This document shows, in pieces, positions 1-7,235 of a stretch of DNA of 43,760 bases. The stretch lies in the IMG/VR virus record IMGVR_UViG_3300009068_000067, positions 1 through 43,760 of that record; one strand, written 5' to 3'. Numbering within the stretch: position 1 is the first letter of the stretch; each line of letters begins with the position of its first letter. A program made the position numbers and the translations under genes. The notes beneath the pieces were generated by a model. It had not been told where the DNA came from. It did no database searches and saw nothing but the letters and a program-made list of their open reading frames with translations. The DNA is from a virus.

Positions 1-579
1 ATGACTATTGAAAAAACCAAAGCCACCGACGTAGTCTCTAGTGGCCTGACCTGTAACACCAAAGCCAGTGAGGACGCAAAGGCGACCGGGCTATTTGAGA
101 TCAAATGCCATGACAAAGACGGCAACTTGAAGTGGGAAGCGCAGTCTAAAAACTTGGTAGTCAATGTGGGTCTGGCTTACATGGCTGGCACTGCTTTAAC
201 TTCTGTAGCTCAAATTACCACTTGGTATCTTGGTCTGTACGGTGCGGCGTCTTCTAACAATCCTGCGGCGGCGGATACCATGTCTTCTCACGCTGGTTGG
301 ACTGAGGTTGTGGCTTATAGCAATGCAACCCGTGTGGCTGCTACATTTGTAACAGCAACGACTGCCAACCCATCAGTGGTGACTAACTCAGCTTCTCCTG
401 CTACGTTTAACATCAACGGTACAACAACTGTGGGCGGGGCGTTCCTGACCAGCGGTAGTGCTAAGAGTGGTACAGCAGGAACATTGTTCTCTGCGGCTGA
501 CTTTGGCTCACCGGGTGACCGTTCTGTGGTGAACAGCGATACTTTGTCTGTAACTTACACATTCAGCTTGGCAGGATAA
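1..579 (+). CDS. Virion structural protein, probable tail appendage component
   Basis: The product is 192 aa and starts at the first base of the window, so nothing upstream can be judged. The first 50 residues are mixed and charged (CHDKDGNLKWEAQSKN at about 36-51). The rest is rich in Ala, Ser, Thr and Gly, with WYLGLYG at 75-81 and alternating small and hydrophobic residues typical of beta-structured phage appendage proteins. There is no signal peptide or membrane segment. The next gene begins one base after the stop, and the following genes are fibre-like, which supports a structural role. I recall proteins of this shape near tail genes of uncultured phages, but I know of no assigned function. 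The structural role is inference from composition and context. Confidence 0.55.
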   Translation: MTIEKTKATDVVSSGLTCNTKASEDAKATGLFEIKCHDKDGNLKWEAQSKNLVVNVGLAYMAGTALTSVAQITTWYLGLYGAASSNNPAAADTMSSHAGWTEVVAYSNATRVAATFVTATTANPSVVTNSASPATFNINGTTTVGGAFLTSGSAKSGTAGTLFSAADFGSPGDRSVVNSDTLSVTYTFSLAG

Positions 580-580
580 T

Positions 581-1621
581 ATGGCCGCGTGGGGTTCCGG
601 CACATGGGGCGACAGTGGTTGGGGCGGCTTTGTCGCTTACGCCAGCACCGTGGACGAAACCTCTACCGGCACAGACGCGGTTACATCGGCAGTTAGTGTT
701 GGGGCTTCAGTTAGTGAAACGGGTACAGGTACAGATGAAATTGCAGCAGGCAAGGTATTTACCTCAGACATAACGGAAACGTCAACGGGTACAGATGCTG
801 TAGAAGCAGCGCCTTTATACCCTGCTTCGGTAACGGAGACTGCCACAGGAACAGACGCGATTTCTTCGGTTATAGCTGTAGGCGCGGCAATTATTGAGAC
901 TGCTACGGGCACAGATGCAGTAGTAGGCGGGGAAGTTTATGATGCGTCAGTAGCTGGCACAGGTTGGGGCGAAAGTCCGTGGGGTTATAACTCGTGGGGC
1001 GGCATAGGCGAGATAGCTATTGCAACAGATGCAGTAATTTCAACGTTGGCAATTAGTGTATCTGTGTCAGAAACGGCAACAGGAACAGACGCAGTTTTAG
1101 CAGGGTCAGCGTTTGGGGCGGTAGTTACTGAAACAAGTACGGGTAGCGATGCAATAACGGCAGTACCAACGTACCCTGCATCAGTTGCTGAAACGGCTAC
1201 AGGAACGGATGATGTATCTAGTGTTGCGGGATTTAAATCAACTGTAAGCGAGACTGCAACAGGCACAGATGCGGTAACAAGCAGTTTTGTGTTGTTTGGG
1301 GCTATCACAGAGACTGCAACAGGTACAGATGCAGTAGTAAGTAGTTTATTGGTCAGTGCGGCAGTTACAGAGAGCGCAACGGGAGCCGATGTGGTTGCGG
1401 CAAAGGCAACTTTTGTAGGAACAATAGCAGAAACTGCAACAAGTGCAGATACATTAACGGCAGCGGCGGCGTTTATCGCCTCCATTAACGAGTTGGCAAC
1501 TGGCACAGATTCAATCACAGCACGGCCTTTCTGGGATGTAATAGATGACACGCAGACCGCAAACTGGCAGAATATCGGTAACACGCAAACAGCGGCTTGG
1601 ACTGCTGTTTCAACGAACTAG
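581..1621 (+). CDS. Tandem-repeat (ETATGTDAV) virion/tail protein
   Basis: The product is 346 aa. It opens with a Trp-Gly motif (AAWGSGTWGDSGWGG) and then consists mainly of about 14 copies of a 20-residue unit with core (S/T)ETATGTDAV, residues about 22-325. A second Trp-Gly segment (GWGESPWGYNSWGG) interrupts the array near residue 130. The C-terminus has two short repeats, TANWQNI and TAAWTAV, also seen at ends of phage tail proteins. There are no cysteines, signal peptide or membrane segment. The start one base after the previous stop, preceded by a weak AGGA, makes translational coupling likely. The repeats look like a fibrous beta stalk or spacer. Copy number could vary by slippage or recombination. 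Function is inferred from repeat architecture and position among fibre genes. Confidence 0.7.
   Translation: MAAWGSGTWGDSGWGGFVAYASTVDETSTGTDAVTSAVSVGASVSETGTGTDEIAAGKVFTSDITETSTGTDAVEAAPLYPASVTETATGTDAISSVIAVGAAIIETATGTDAVVGGEVYDASVAGTGWGESPWGYNSWGGIGEIAIATDAVISTLAISVSVSETATGTDAVLAGSAFGAVVTETSTGSDAITAVPTYPASVAETATGTDDVSSVAGFKSTVSETATGTDAVTSSFVLFGAITETATGTDAVVSSLLVSAAVTESATGADVVAAKATFVGTIAETATSADTLTAAAAFIASINELATGTDSITARPFWDVIDDTQTANWQNIGNTQTAAWTAVSTN
640..1530 (+). repeat. 60-bp in-frame tandem repeat array
   Basis: The coding sequence repeats with a 60-base period; each unit encodes a variant of ETATGTDAV plus an 11-residue variable spacer. About 14 units are visible, with one longer interruption near 957-1030 carrying the Trp-Gly segment. 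Third-codon positions differ between units, so the array is diverged rather than recently amplified. The same periodicity creates long open frames on the opposite strand that are not genes. Confidence 0.9.
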
Positions 1622-1631
1622 GAGCATTTAA

Positions 1632-2837
1632 ATGGCAGCAACGACGACTCTTTTGGGCTTAGTTACCCCCACACAGGGAACGCTCTCTGGTACATGGGGC
1701 GACACAGTCAACTACGGTATTTCTGATTACCTTGATATTGCCATTGCAGGCACATTATCTTTTGCAGGTGATGGCGCTATTACTCTGGCTAACACTACGG
1801 GTAGCTCGTCAGGAAACGCAATAACTTCTACCACAGCCCAGTACATGGTGATCCGTATCACCGGCACACAAACTGTTACCAAGGTCATCACAGGCCCCAG
1901 CTACAGCAAGCTATACATGGTGGATCACGCAGGCGCTACAAGCGCAGTAACGTTTAAAGCTTCCGGTCAGACGGGTGTTTCTATTGCCGTAGGCGAAAAA
2001 GCCTTTGTGTACTACAACGGTACTGACTACGTAAAGATTGCTACCAGCACGGCTGGGACAGGATCAGTCACAAGCGTAGCGGCATCAGTTCCAAGCATTT
2101 TCAGCATTGCAGGTTCGCCAATCACTACATCTGGTACATTGGCAATGACTTACTCTGGCACTGCTTTACCGGTAGCTAACGGCGGTACAGGTTTAACAGC
2201 AGGGACTTCTGGCGGCGTACTGGCCTACACAGCATCCGGCACATTGGCCTCTTCCGCAGCATTAACAGCAAACGCATTAGTAATAGGCGGCGGCGCTGGC
2301 GCAGCGCCATCAACAACTACAACAGGCACGGGAGTTTTAACTTTTCTTGGGACTCCTTCTAGTGCCAACCTTGCGTCAGTAGTAACGGATGAAACGGGTT
2401 CTGGATCTCTTGTTTTTGCAACATCCCCCACACTCGTAACTCCCGTACTTGGTACTCCATCATCCGGCACATTGTCATCTTGTACAGTTGACGGAACTGA
2501 CGCAGTTGGATTTAGAAACATTCCTATTAATAGTAAATCTACTGCTTACACAACAGTGTTGGCAGACTCAGGTAAGGTGATTTTTCACCCATCTACTGAT
2601 GCAAGTACAAGAACTTTTACAATTGATTCAAATGCAAATGTAGCCTACCCACTTGGAACAGCAATCACGTTTATCAACATGACTTCAAATGTGGTAACAA
2701 TTGCCATTACGTCTGACACAATGTATTTGTCTTCTGCGGGTACAACTGGTTCACGTTCTCTAGCGCAGTACGGTTCAGCAACGGCAATCAAAATGACTTC
2801 AACAACTTGGTTAATTTCAGGGAGCGGATTAACATGA
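1632..2837 (+). CDS. Tail fibre protein (PVANGGTG type)
   Basis: The product is 401 aa. Residues 1-30 carry TPTQGTLSGTWGDTVNYG, an N-terminal motif I associate with phage fibre or appendage proteins. The middle contains ALPVANGGTG (about 178-187) and the FATSPTLVTPVLGTPSSG type of segment (about 258-280), both recurrent in tail fibre shafts of many phages. The C-terminal 100 residues form a Thr/Ser/Val-rich beta domain. An AGGAG sits seven bases before the ATG, directly after the upstream stop. The stop overlaps the next start (ATGA at 2834-2837), so the fibre genes look translationally coupled. Role in host attachment is inferred from these motifs; receptor specificity cannot be read from the sequence. 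Confidence 0.75.
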   Translation: MAATTTLLGLVTPTQGTLSGTWGDTVNYGISDYLDIAIAGTLSFAGDGAITLANTTGSSSGNAITSTTAQYMVIRITGTQTVTKVITGPSYSKLYMVDHAGATSAVTFKASGQTGVSIAVGEKAFVYYNGTDYVKIATSTAGTGSVTSVAASVPSIFSIAGSPITTSGTLAMTYSGTALPVANGGTGLTAGTSGGVLAYTASGTLASSAALTANALVIGGGAGAAPSTTTTGTGVLTFLGTPSSANLASVVTDETGSGSLVFATSPTLVTPVLGTPSSGTLSSCTVDGTDAVGFRNIPINSKSTAYTTVLADSGKVIFHPSTDASTRTFTIDSNANVAYPLGTAITFINMTSNVVTIAITSDTMYLSSAGTTGSRSLAQYGSATAIKMTSTTWLISGSGLT

Positions 2838-3757
2838 GCGGTGCACTACAAGCTGTCTTTCAAAACCAACGATCTTTTAGCCCACCGCCGGGTCAAACTG
2901 CTTATGTATCTGCTGGTACGTACTCGTTTGTAGCGCCTACTGGTATAACTTCAGTAGCAGTTGTTGCTGTTGGTGGCGGTGGCGGTGGACACTATCAAGG
3001 CTGCGGCGCTGGTGGCGGCGGTTTAGGTTACAAAAATAATTACTCTGTAAACCCCGGATGTTCGTATACCGTAGTTGTAGGTGGAGGAGGTTCTGGGGGT
3101 ACTCAATGCGGAAATATTTGCGTAGGTATAACTGCTAGTGCAAATCCGACTGTGGGCGGTTGTTCTTATTTTGTTACTACGGCTGTCGTCAAAGGTGGTG
3201 GCGGTAAAACCGCAACTTCTGGTTGTAGGGCAGGGGGAACTACTACAGGTGATGGTGGCGGTTCTGGTGGTATAGGACAGCCTACTGCTTGCGGCCTTTC
3301 TAAAATGTCAGGCGGCGGCGGCGCTGGTGGTTACTCTGGTACAGGCGGTGCTGGTGGTAAATATTGCGGGTTCCCGGGTTCCCCATACGTATTACCAACT
3401 GCGGGTAGCGGAGGCGGCGGAGGCGGCGGTGGTAGTGGTTGCGGCACACCTAGAGGCGGCGGTGGTGGTGGGGGTGTAGGCTTACTGGGCCAAGGCTCAA
3501 ACGGTACAGCCCCGGGCAATGGTTCAAACTCTGCTGGTGGTGGTGGTGGTTCCAGCGGTACTAGTGGCGGTACTCCAAGTTCAAATACTGTTCCCGGTGG
3601 CGCGGGCGGTACTTACGGCGGTGGCGGCGGCGGCGCAAACTTTAATTCATACGCTAACTACAATCGTATGGGTGGCGCAGGTGGCTCTGGTGCTGTGCGT
3701 ATCATATATCCCGGCACAACCAGATCATTTCCTTCAACTTGCACAGGTAATTTGTAA
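2834..3757 (+). CDS. Glycine-rich tail fibre / adhesin-like protein
   Basis: The product is 307 aa from the ATG at 2834, chosen because GGGAGCGG lies just upstream and the ATG overlaps the previous stop; an in-frame start nine codons earlier is less likely. A beta segment (SAGTYSFVAPTGITSVAVVAV, about 26-45) leads into a polyglycine region with runs of four to eight Gly from about residue 48 to 295, then a C-terminal VRIIYPG segment. Cysteines are scattered between the Gly runs (GCGAGGG, CGNICVG, GCGTPRGGG), which is unusual for an intracellular phage protein. Gly-rich domains of this type occur in phage receptor-binding tips, where they pack as polyglycine-II helices. A receptor-binding role is inference. 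Confidence 0.65.
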   Translation: MSGALQAVFQNQRSFSPPPGQTAYVSAGTYSFVAPTGITSVAVVAVGGGGGGHYQGCGAGGGGLGYKNNYSVNPGCSYTVVVGGGGSGGTQCGNICVGITASANPTVGGCSYFVTTAVVKGGGGKTATSGCRAGGTTTGDGGGSGGIGQPTACGLSKMSGGGGAGGYSGTGGAGGKYCGFPGSPYVLPTAGSGGGGGGGGSGCGTPRGGGGGGGVGLLGQGSNGTAPGNGSNSAGGGGGSSGTSGGTPSSNTVPGGAGGTYGGGGGGANFNSYANYNRMGGAGGSGAVRIIYPGTTRSFPSTCTGNL

Positions 3758-4257
3758 TGGACTTATTTATCCGCATTAAAGATGGTCAACCTTTTGAACA
3801 TCCCATTCTTAGTGACAATTTTTGCCAAGCATTTCCTGATGTGGATTTAGATAACTTGCCACCAGAGTTTGCTCGGTTTGAACGTGTTGAACGACCAACT
3901 TTAGCTGTTTACGAAATTATGGTTTCAGACCAACCAACTTATGAATTGGTTGATGGCATTTATAAAGATGTGTGGCACAAGCGCGACATGACTGTGGAAG
4001 AAAAGACTGCAAAACAACAAGCCGTTATTACTGCATTTAATTCTCGTGAGCAAGTATCTAATTGGTCTGCATGGACGTTTGATGAAGCTACTTGCGCAAT
4101 GGTTTCCCCAATCCCACGACCAGAACCAATTGAAGGTGTGTTAGTAGTGTGGTGCGGTGCTGACAACAACTGGAAAGAAACTCCAGCCCGTCCCGTTGAT
4201 GAGAGTCAATATAAGTTTGATTTTCTTTCTTGGCAGTGGGTTCAGGTTGTAAACTGA
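3757..4257 (+). CDS. Tail-fibre-associated protein, possible fibre assembly factor
   Basis: The product is 166 aa; its start codon shares one base with the previous stop (TAATG). It is acidic and Trp-rich, with conserved-looking blocks FNSREQVSNWSAWTFDE (about 94-110) and VVWCGADNNWKETP (about 130-143), and no membrane segment or signal. Small proteins immediately after fibre genes in tailed phages are often fibre assembly chaperones or short fibre tips, and the tryptophan-rich C-terminal half resembles that class loosely. I do not recognise a specific family. The call rests mainly on position at the end of the coupled fibre operon. Confidence 0.4.
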   Translation: MDLFIRIKDGQPFEHPILSDNFCQAFPDVDLDNLPPEFARFERVERPTLAVYEIMVSDQPTYELVDGIYKDVWHKRDMTVEEKTAKQQAVITAFNSREQVSNWSAWTFDEATCAMVSPIPRPEPIEGVLVVWCGADNNWKETPARPVDESQYKFDFLSWQWVQVVN

Positions 4258-4282
4258 TAGCCCAACCAACAAGGAGAAAGCT

Positions 4283-4999
4283 ATGGTCAAGACCGCCACA
4301 AAGAAGTCAAAACAAAAAGTATGCAAAGCTGCTGAGTCAGTGGCCCAAGTTGTGCAAGATACGCAAATTCAAGTTGCATACCATTTCCCCTGCCCAATCT
4401 ACATTATTGAGCGCCCTGATTTTTTAGAAACGGTAAACGCTATCTCTGAAGAATTCTTAGCAATTCAGCCTACAGAACAAACTCTAGATGAAATGTATCC
4501 GGTACGTCAAAGTGGCAATTATTTTGGTGATTCTCGCATGGCTGGATTCTCCGAGTTTGTAGGCGCTACTGCTTGGAACATTCTCAACGAGCAGGGCTAT
4601 GCCATGCAGGACAAAGCGGTTCAGTTTACAGAAATGTGGACACAAGAGCACCATAAACACTCTGCAATGGACGCACACGTTCACGGGTTTGGTTCACAGA
4701 TTGTGGGTTTTTATTTTCTTGAAACGCCAAAAGATTGTTCTCGTGTAGTGTTTCACGATCCCCGTGCCGCTAAAGTGCAGATTGACTTGCCAGAGCAAGA
4801 CATGAACATAGCAACACCTGCCAGTAAAGCAATTAACTTTACGCCAAAACCCGGCATGATGATTTTTGCAAACTCATGGTTGATGCACTCATTTACGCGC
4901 CATGCCGCTGACCTGCCAATTAAGTTTGTGCATTTCAATTTAACAGTTATTTACCAGCCTCAAGTTTGCGCAGTTCCACCAGCGGTTGAAATTGTATGA
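4283..4999 (+). CDS. 2OG-Fe(II) oxygenase family protein
   Basis: The product is 238 aa, with AAGGAG about six bases before the ATG. The first 25 residues are Lys-rich. The rest matches the layout of 2-oxoglutarate/Fe(II) dioxygenases of the phage 2OG-FeII_Oxy_5 type: a proximal HVH (H132, H134) before the strand GSQIVGFYFLE, a VVFHDPR segment (about 155-161), and a distal GMMIFANSWLMHSF (about 191-204; H202) followed by IKFVHFNL where the family usually has an Arg for 2OG. Known members hydroxylate proteins, nucleotides or small molecules using O2 and 2OG. The substrate is unknown. The gene is coupled (ATGA) to a second oxygenase gene. Likely target classes are virion proteins, host proteins or DNA bases; the sequence does not decide. 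Confidence 0.75.
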   Translation: MVKTATKKSKQKVCKAAESVAQVVQDTQIQVAYHFPCPIYIIERPDFLETVNAISEEFLAIQPTEQTLDEMYPVRQSGNYFGDSRMAGFSEFVGATAWNILNEQGYAMQDKAVQFTEMWTQEHHKHSAMDAHVHGFGSQIVGFYFLETPKDCSRVVFHDPRAAKVQIDLPEQDMNIATPASKAINFTPKPGMMIFANSWLMHSFTRHAADLPIKFVHFNLTVIYQPQVCAVPPAVEIV

Positions 5000-5862
5000 A
5001 CACGTATCAGATCCGGTTTAATAAAACCCGGGGTCAAGAGGGCCGGGGGTCAATAGATCACGCTTGGCGTGTATTTGAAGGGGATAAAGAATATCTATTT
5101 AAAAATTTAGATATAACTGTTCCTGTTAAAAGTGAAAAAGATGCTAATGGGGTTGACTACAACATCACCTGTAAAGGTGTGTTAAATATAGATAAAGAAA
5201 CATCAACTGCTGTCATCACCGCAGAGAATCAAGAGTTTGTTAAACCTGTGAGCATTAACCCAACACAGGTAAAAGATTTATTTCCAACACCTCTAGGTAT
5301 TTTTAAATTAAATCGTGAAGTGTCTAAAACGGAACTAGATTATTTACGTAAACTTGAGATTAAAAAAAATATTGGAAATTTTGCAAGCGCAGATACAACC
5401 GTATTAGATAGTAAAAAACTTGCTTTAATACAGGCGTTTGCGGAGTCGTCGTTACAAACGTACTTTGAAACTGTTTATAAACCTAAGAACAATGTGTCTT
5501 TGCGCATTACGCAATCTTGGGCAAATTACACAAAACCGGGGCAGTATCACCACAAACATGCGCATCAAAATTCTTTTGTATCTGGCGTGTTTTATGCCCA
5601 AGTAAAAGATACCGATAGTATTAGTTTCCATAAAAATACGTACAATTTAATTACCATTTCACCCCGAGAGGAAGGGTTGTATAACACAACCAACAGTTCA
5701 ATAAACGTTGAAAACGGTATGTTATTAATATTTCCGTCGTCTTTAATGCATATGGTAGATGATGTACAGGGTGCACATACTAGAATTAGTGTGGCGTTTA
5801 ATGCTTTTCCAAAAGGGGTACTTGGTGATGAAGCAAGCTTAAACAGCTTAGAATTGGGCTGA
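4996..5862 (+). CDS. 2OG-Fe(II) oxygenase with an N-terminal extension
   Basis: The product is 288 aa; the start overlaps the previous stop (ATGA). Residues 1-90 form a separate domain (GSIDHAWRVFEGDKEYLF at 18-35, then NITCKGVLNI) of unknown role. Residues 94-275 are a clear 2OG-FeII_Oxy_5-type oxygenase: FPTPLGIFKL, SWANYTKPGQYHHKHAH (174-190; H188 and H190 candidate iron ligand region), NSFVSGVFYA, then GMLLIFPSSLMHMV (H252) and TRISVAFNAF with R263 as the expected 2OG-binding Arg. The motif set is more canonical than in the upstream paralogue. Two adjacent, diverged oxygenases may act sequentially or as a heterodimer, but that is inference. Composition is more AT-rich than neighbouring fibre genes, consistent with separate acquisition. 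Confidence 0.82.
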   Translation: MNTYQIRFNKTRGQEGRGSIDHAWRVFEGDKEYLFKNLDITVPVKSEKDANGVDYNITCKGVLNIDKETSTAVITAENQEFVKPVSINPTQVKDLFPTPLGIFKLNREVSKTELDYLRKLEIKKNIGNFASADTTVLDSKKLALIQAFAESSLQTYFETVYKPKNNVSLRITQSWANYTKPGQYHHKHAHQNSFVSGVFYAQVKDTDSISFHKNTYNLITISPREEGLYNTTNSSINVENGMLLIFPSSLMHMVDDVQGAHTRISVAFNAFPKGVLGDEASLNSLELG

Positions 5863-5864
5863 CC

Positions 5865-5957
5865 ATGTGGGACTGGGCTGAAGCAATTATTGCCGCAGCC
5901 TGTATAGCGGCCTTCGTCATTTTTGGCACATATATGATTGCATGGAGTGTGGTGTGA
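5865..5957 (+). CDS. 30-aa single-pass membrane peptide
   Basis: A 31-codon frame starts two bases after the oxygenase stop and ends three bases before the next start. It encodes MWDWAEAIIAAACIAAF followed by VIFGTYMIAWSVV: a short charged N-terminus and one hydrophobic helix of about 22 residues. The tight fit between flanking genes and the clean membrane profile argue that it is real, though no strong ribosome site is visible and coupling to the upstream stop is the likely initiation route. Position at the head of the lysis block suggests a holin-type, antiholin-type or other membrane-modulating role. This is inference. Confidence 0.55.
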   Translation: MWDWAEAIIAAACIAAFVIFGTYMIAWSVV

Positions 5958-5960
5958 TAA

Positions 5961-6248
5961 ATGCGTTGGCTCATACTGTTACTGTTATTGGGGCTAGTTG
6001 GAGCCACAGCCAAGAACGGATGCCACGTGCGCGAGTTCTGGTCAATTGCTTGGACAATCCACAACCCTTCAGAGCGCCATCAGCAGATGTCCGTGTGGTT
6101 AACAAACAATGCAAAGTTTTGCCGAAGCCAAGATTATGTGGCGATATGGAACAACTTGTCAGAGTGGGCGGGCACAGCAGATTCAGCAGAACTCAGAACT
6201 AAAGTCATACATGGATACAAAGATGCACTTGAGCGAGAGAAGAAATGA
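5961..6248 (+). CDS. Small secreted or membrane-anchored protein in the lysis region
   Basis: The product is 95 aa. Residues 1-17 (MRWLILLLLLGLVGATA) are a textbook signal peptide or N-terminal anchor with likely cleavage after ATA. The mature part has two cysteines (C21, and another near 52) that could form a periplasmic disulfide, plus Trp-rich segments REFWSIAWTIHNPSER and YVAIWNNLSEWAG. There is no lipobox, so an outer-membrane spanin lipoprotein is not supported. The gene lies between a 30-aa membrane peptide and further small proteins leading to the endolysin. An overlapping longer frame from 5942 lacks these features and is taken as a shadow. A role in lysis or periplasm modification is inferred from position and export signal only. 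Confidence 0.65.
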   Translation: MRWLILLLLLGLVGATAKNGCHVREFWSIAWTIHNPSERHQQMSVWLTNNAKFCRSQDYVAIWNNLSEWAGTADSAELRTKVIHGYKDALEREKK

Positions 6249-6481
6249 TCGACACTATTAAGTTATTTCCGACCGTTCAGCCGTCTGGGTATCCAGACAA
6301 GCATGACCTTGCCCAGAAGAAGCTGGAAAAACAGCATGAAATGAACAAGGCAAATGAGTTGGCCAAGAAACAGCAGACTCAGTTGCAGGACATAGGGTTT
6401 GAGATTTACTGTAAGAAGACAGTTCAAGACCGGCTCCGTATGGAGATATTTCAGAATCGTAAACTGGATATTTATGTATGA
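6245..6481 (+). CDS. Small charged phage protein, helical
   Basis: The product is 78 aa, coupled to its neighbours by ATGA overlaps at both ends. It has no signal peptide or membrane segment. Residues about 20-50 are a Lys/Gln/Glu-rich helix (KKLEKQHEMNKANELAKKQQ) likely to form a coiled coil. The C-terminus VQDRLRMEIFQNRKLDIYV resembles a block I recall from small proteins in the same position of uncultured aquatic phages. No function is known to me. It could be a soluble lysis regulator or a minor virion protein; the tight packing with holin-like and endolysin genes is the only clue. Confidence 0.6.
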   Translation: MIDTIKLFPTVQPSGYPDKHDLAQKKLEKQHEMNKANELAKKQQTQLQDIGFEIYCKKTVQDRLRMEIFQNRKLDIYV

Positions 6482-6747
6482 CCAAGAAACCAATACCCAA
6501 GCCAGCAATGGACACCAAAGACAAACTGACGATTTGGGTGACGCTCATGGTCAGCATCACATTGTGCATCTCGGTACTGGCTATGGTGTTTGCTTTCCTG
6601 CTCGGATTATGGGCAAAAGAAGTGGACAATCACGAAATATTCAAAATGATTTCACCCGCTTTTTCTACTCTTATCGGCGGCATGATTGGGTTCCTGAGTG
6701 GTATCAAACTCATGCAGAATGAAGACAAAAAGGATCACAAATGTTAG
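6478..6747 (+). CDS. Two-helix membrane protein, holin candidate
   Basis: The product is 89 aa and overlaps the previous stop (ATGA). After a short positively charged N-terminus (MTKKPIPKPAMDTKDK) come two hydrophobic helices, about residues 17-43 (WVTLMVSITLCISVLAMVFA onward) and 57-75 (SPAFSTLIGGMIGFLSGIKL), separated by an acidic loop, and a charged tail ending in DKKDHKC. Size and topology (two helices, both ends cytoplasmic) fit class II holins, but many phages carry similar small membrane proteins beside the real holin. The next gene also has hydrophobic helices and a better family match, so the two may form a holin/antiholin pair. This is inferred from topology and context. Confidence 0.55.
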   Translation: MTKKPIPKPAMDTKDKLTIWVTLMVSITLCISVLAMVFAFLLGLWAKEVDNHEIFKMISPAFSTLIGGMIGFLSGIKLMQNEDKKDHKC

Positions 6748-7235
6748 ACATATTCACAGGCGGTATTTTTGGCTCCTTGCTTGGCGGGGTGTTTAGGCTT
6801 GCCCCAGAAGTCCTGAAGTTCATGGACAAAGGCAATGAGCGCAAACATGAGCTTGATATGTTCAAGTTCCAATGTGATTTAGAAGCCCAGCGCGGTGCTC
6901 AAAAGTTGTCTGAAATTGGCGCACAAAGAGAAGCGGCTGTTGACGTCGGCGTAATGGATGCGTTTAACGCCGCCATCGTATCTCAAGGTGAGATGGCAAA
7001 AGCGGCTGGTGGTTGGGCGGCGGCTGTATCTGCAAGCGTTCGTCCAGTGGTGACTTACTGGATATTGTTTGTCTGGAGCTTTGTCCACGTATGGTTTGCG
7101 TACAACTCATGGTCTGCTGGCGCTCCTCCCGCAGAAGTGTTCAAGATGATGATGTCTCCTGACTTCTCAGCCTTGTTAGCTGGCACAATAAATTTCTGGT
7201 TTTTGGATCGTACTTTAGCTAAACGTGGGCTATGA
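6741..7235 (+). CDS. Holin-like protein of the 3TM (GTA holin) type
   Basis: The product is 164 aa, with AAGGA seven bases before the ATG, which overlaps the previous stop. An N-terminal hydrophobic stretch (about 4-20) is followed by a charged helical middle (about 30-70, KHELDMFKFQCDLEAQRG) and two strong membrane helices: VRPVVTYWILFVWSFVHVWF (about 103-122) and FSALLAGTINFWFLDRTL (about 142-159). The Arg-Pro before a membrane helix and the overall order resemble the 3TM holin family described for gene transfer agents (PF11351); I could not run a profile search. The gene directly precedes the endolysin, with which it overlaps by four bases. Expected role: permeabilise the inner membrane to release endolysin at a timed point. 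Confidence 0.6.
   Translation: MLDIFTGGIFGSLLGGVFRLAPEVLKFMDKGNERKHELDMFKFQCDLEAQRGAQKLSEIGAQREAAVDVGVMDAFNAAIVSQGEMAKAAGGWAAAVSASVRPVVTYWILFVWSFVHVWFAYNSWSAGAPPAEVFKMMMSPDFSALLAGTINFWFLDRTLAKRGL

Noticed and set aside
640-1530. CRISPR-like array
   Set aside because: The 60-bp periodicity is in frame and encodes a conserved peptide; repeats are diverged, there are no unique spacers of constant size, and no cas genes are near.
637-1584. Long open frames on the - strand opposite the 346-aa repeat protein
   Set aside because: They arise from the 60-bp periodicity; their products are Ser/Val/Ala repeats with no independent ribosome sites, and they are antisense to a coherent structural operon.
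3519-3779. Val/Ala-rich frame inside the glycine-rich gene
   Set aside because: Frame-shifted reading of GGN-rich sequence gives V/A/L runs; there is no separate ribosome site and it overlaps a well-supported gene.
5942-6202. Alternative frame over the small exported protein
   Set aside because: The frame at 5961-6248 has a clear signal peptide and coupling to its neighbours; the alternative has neither.
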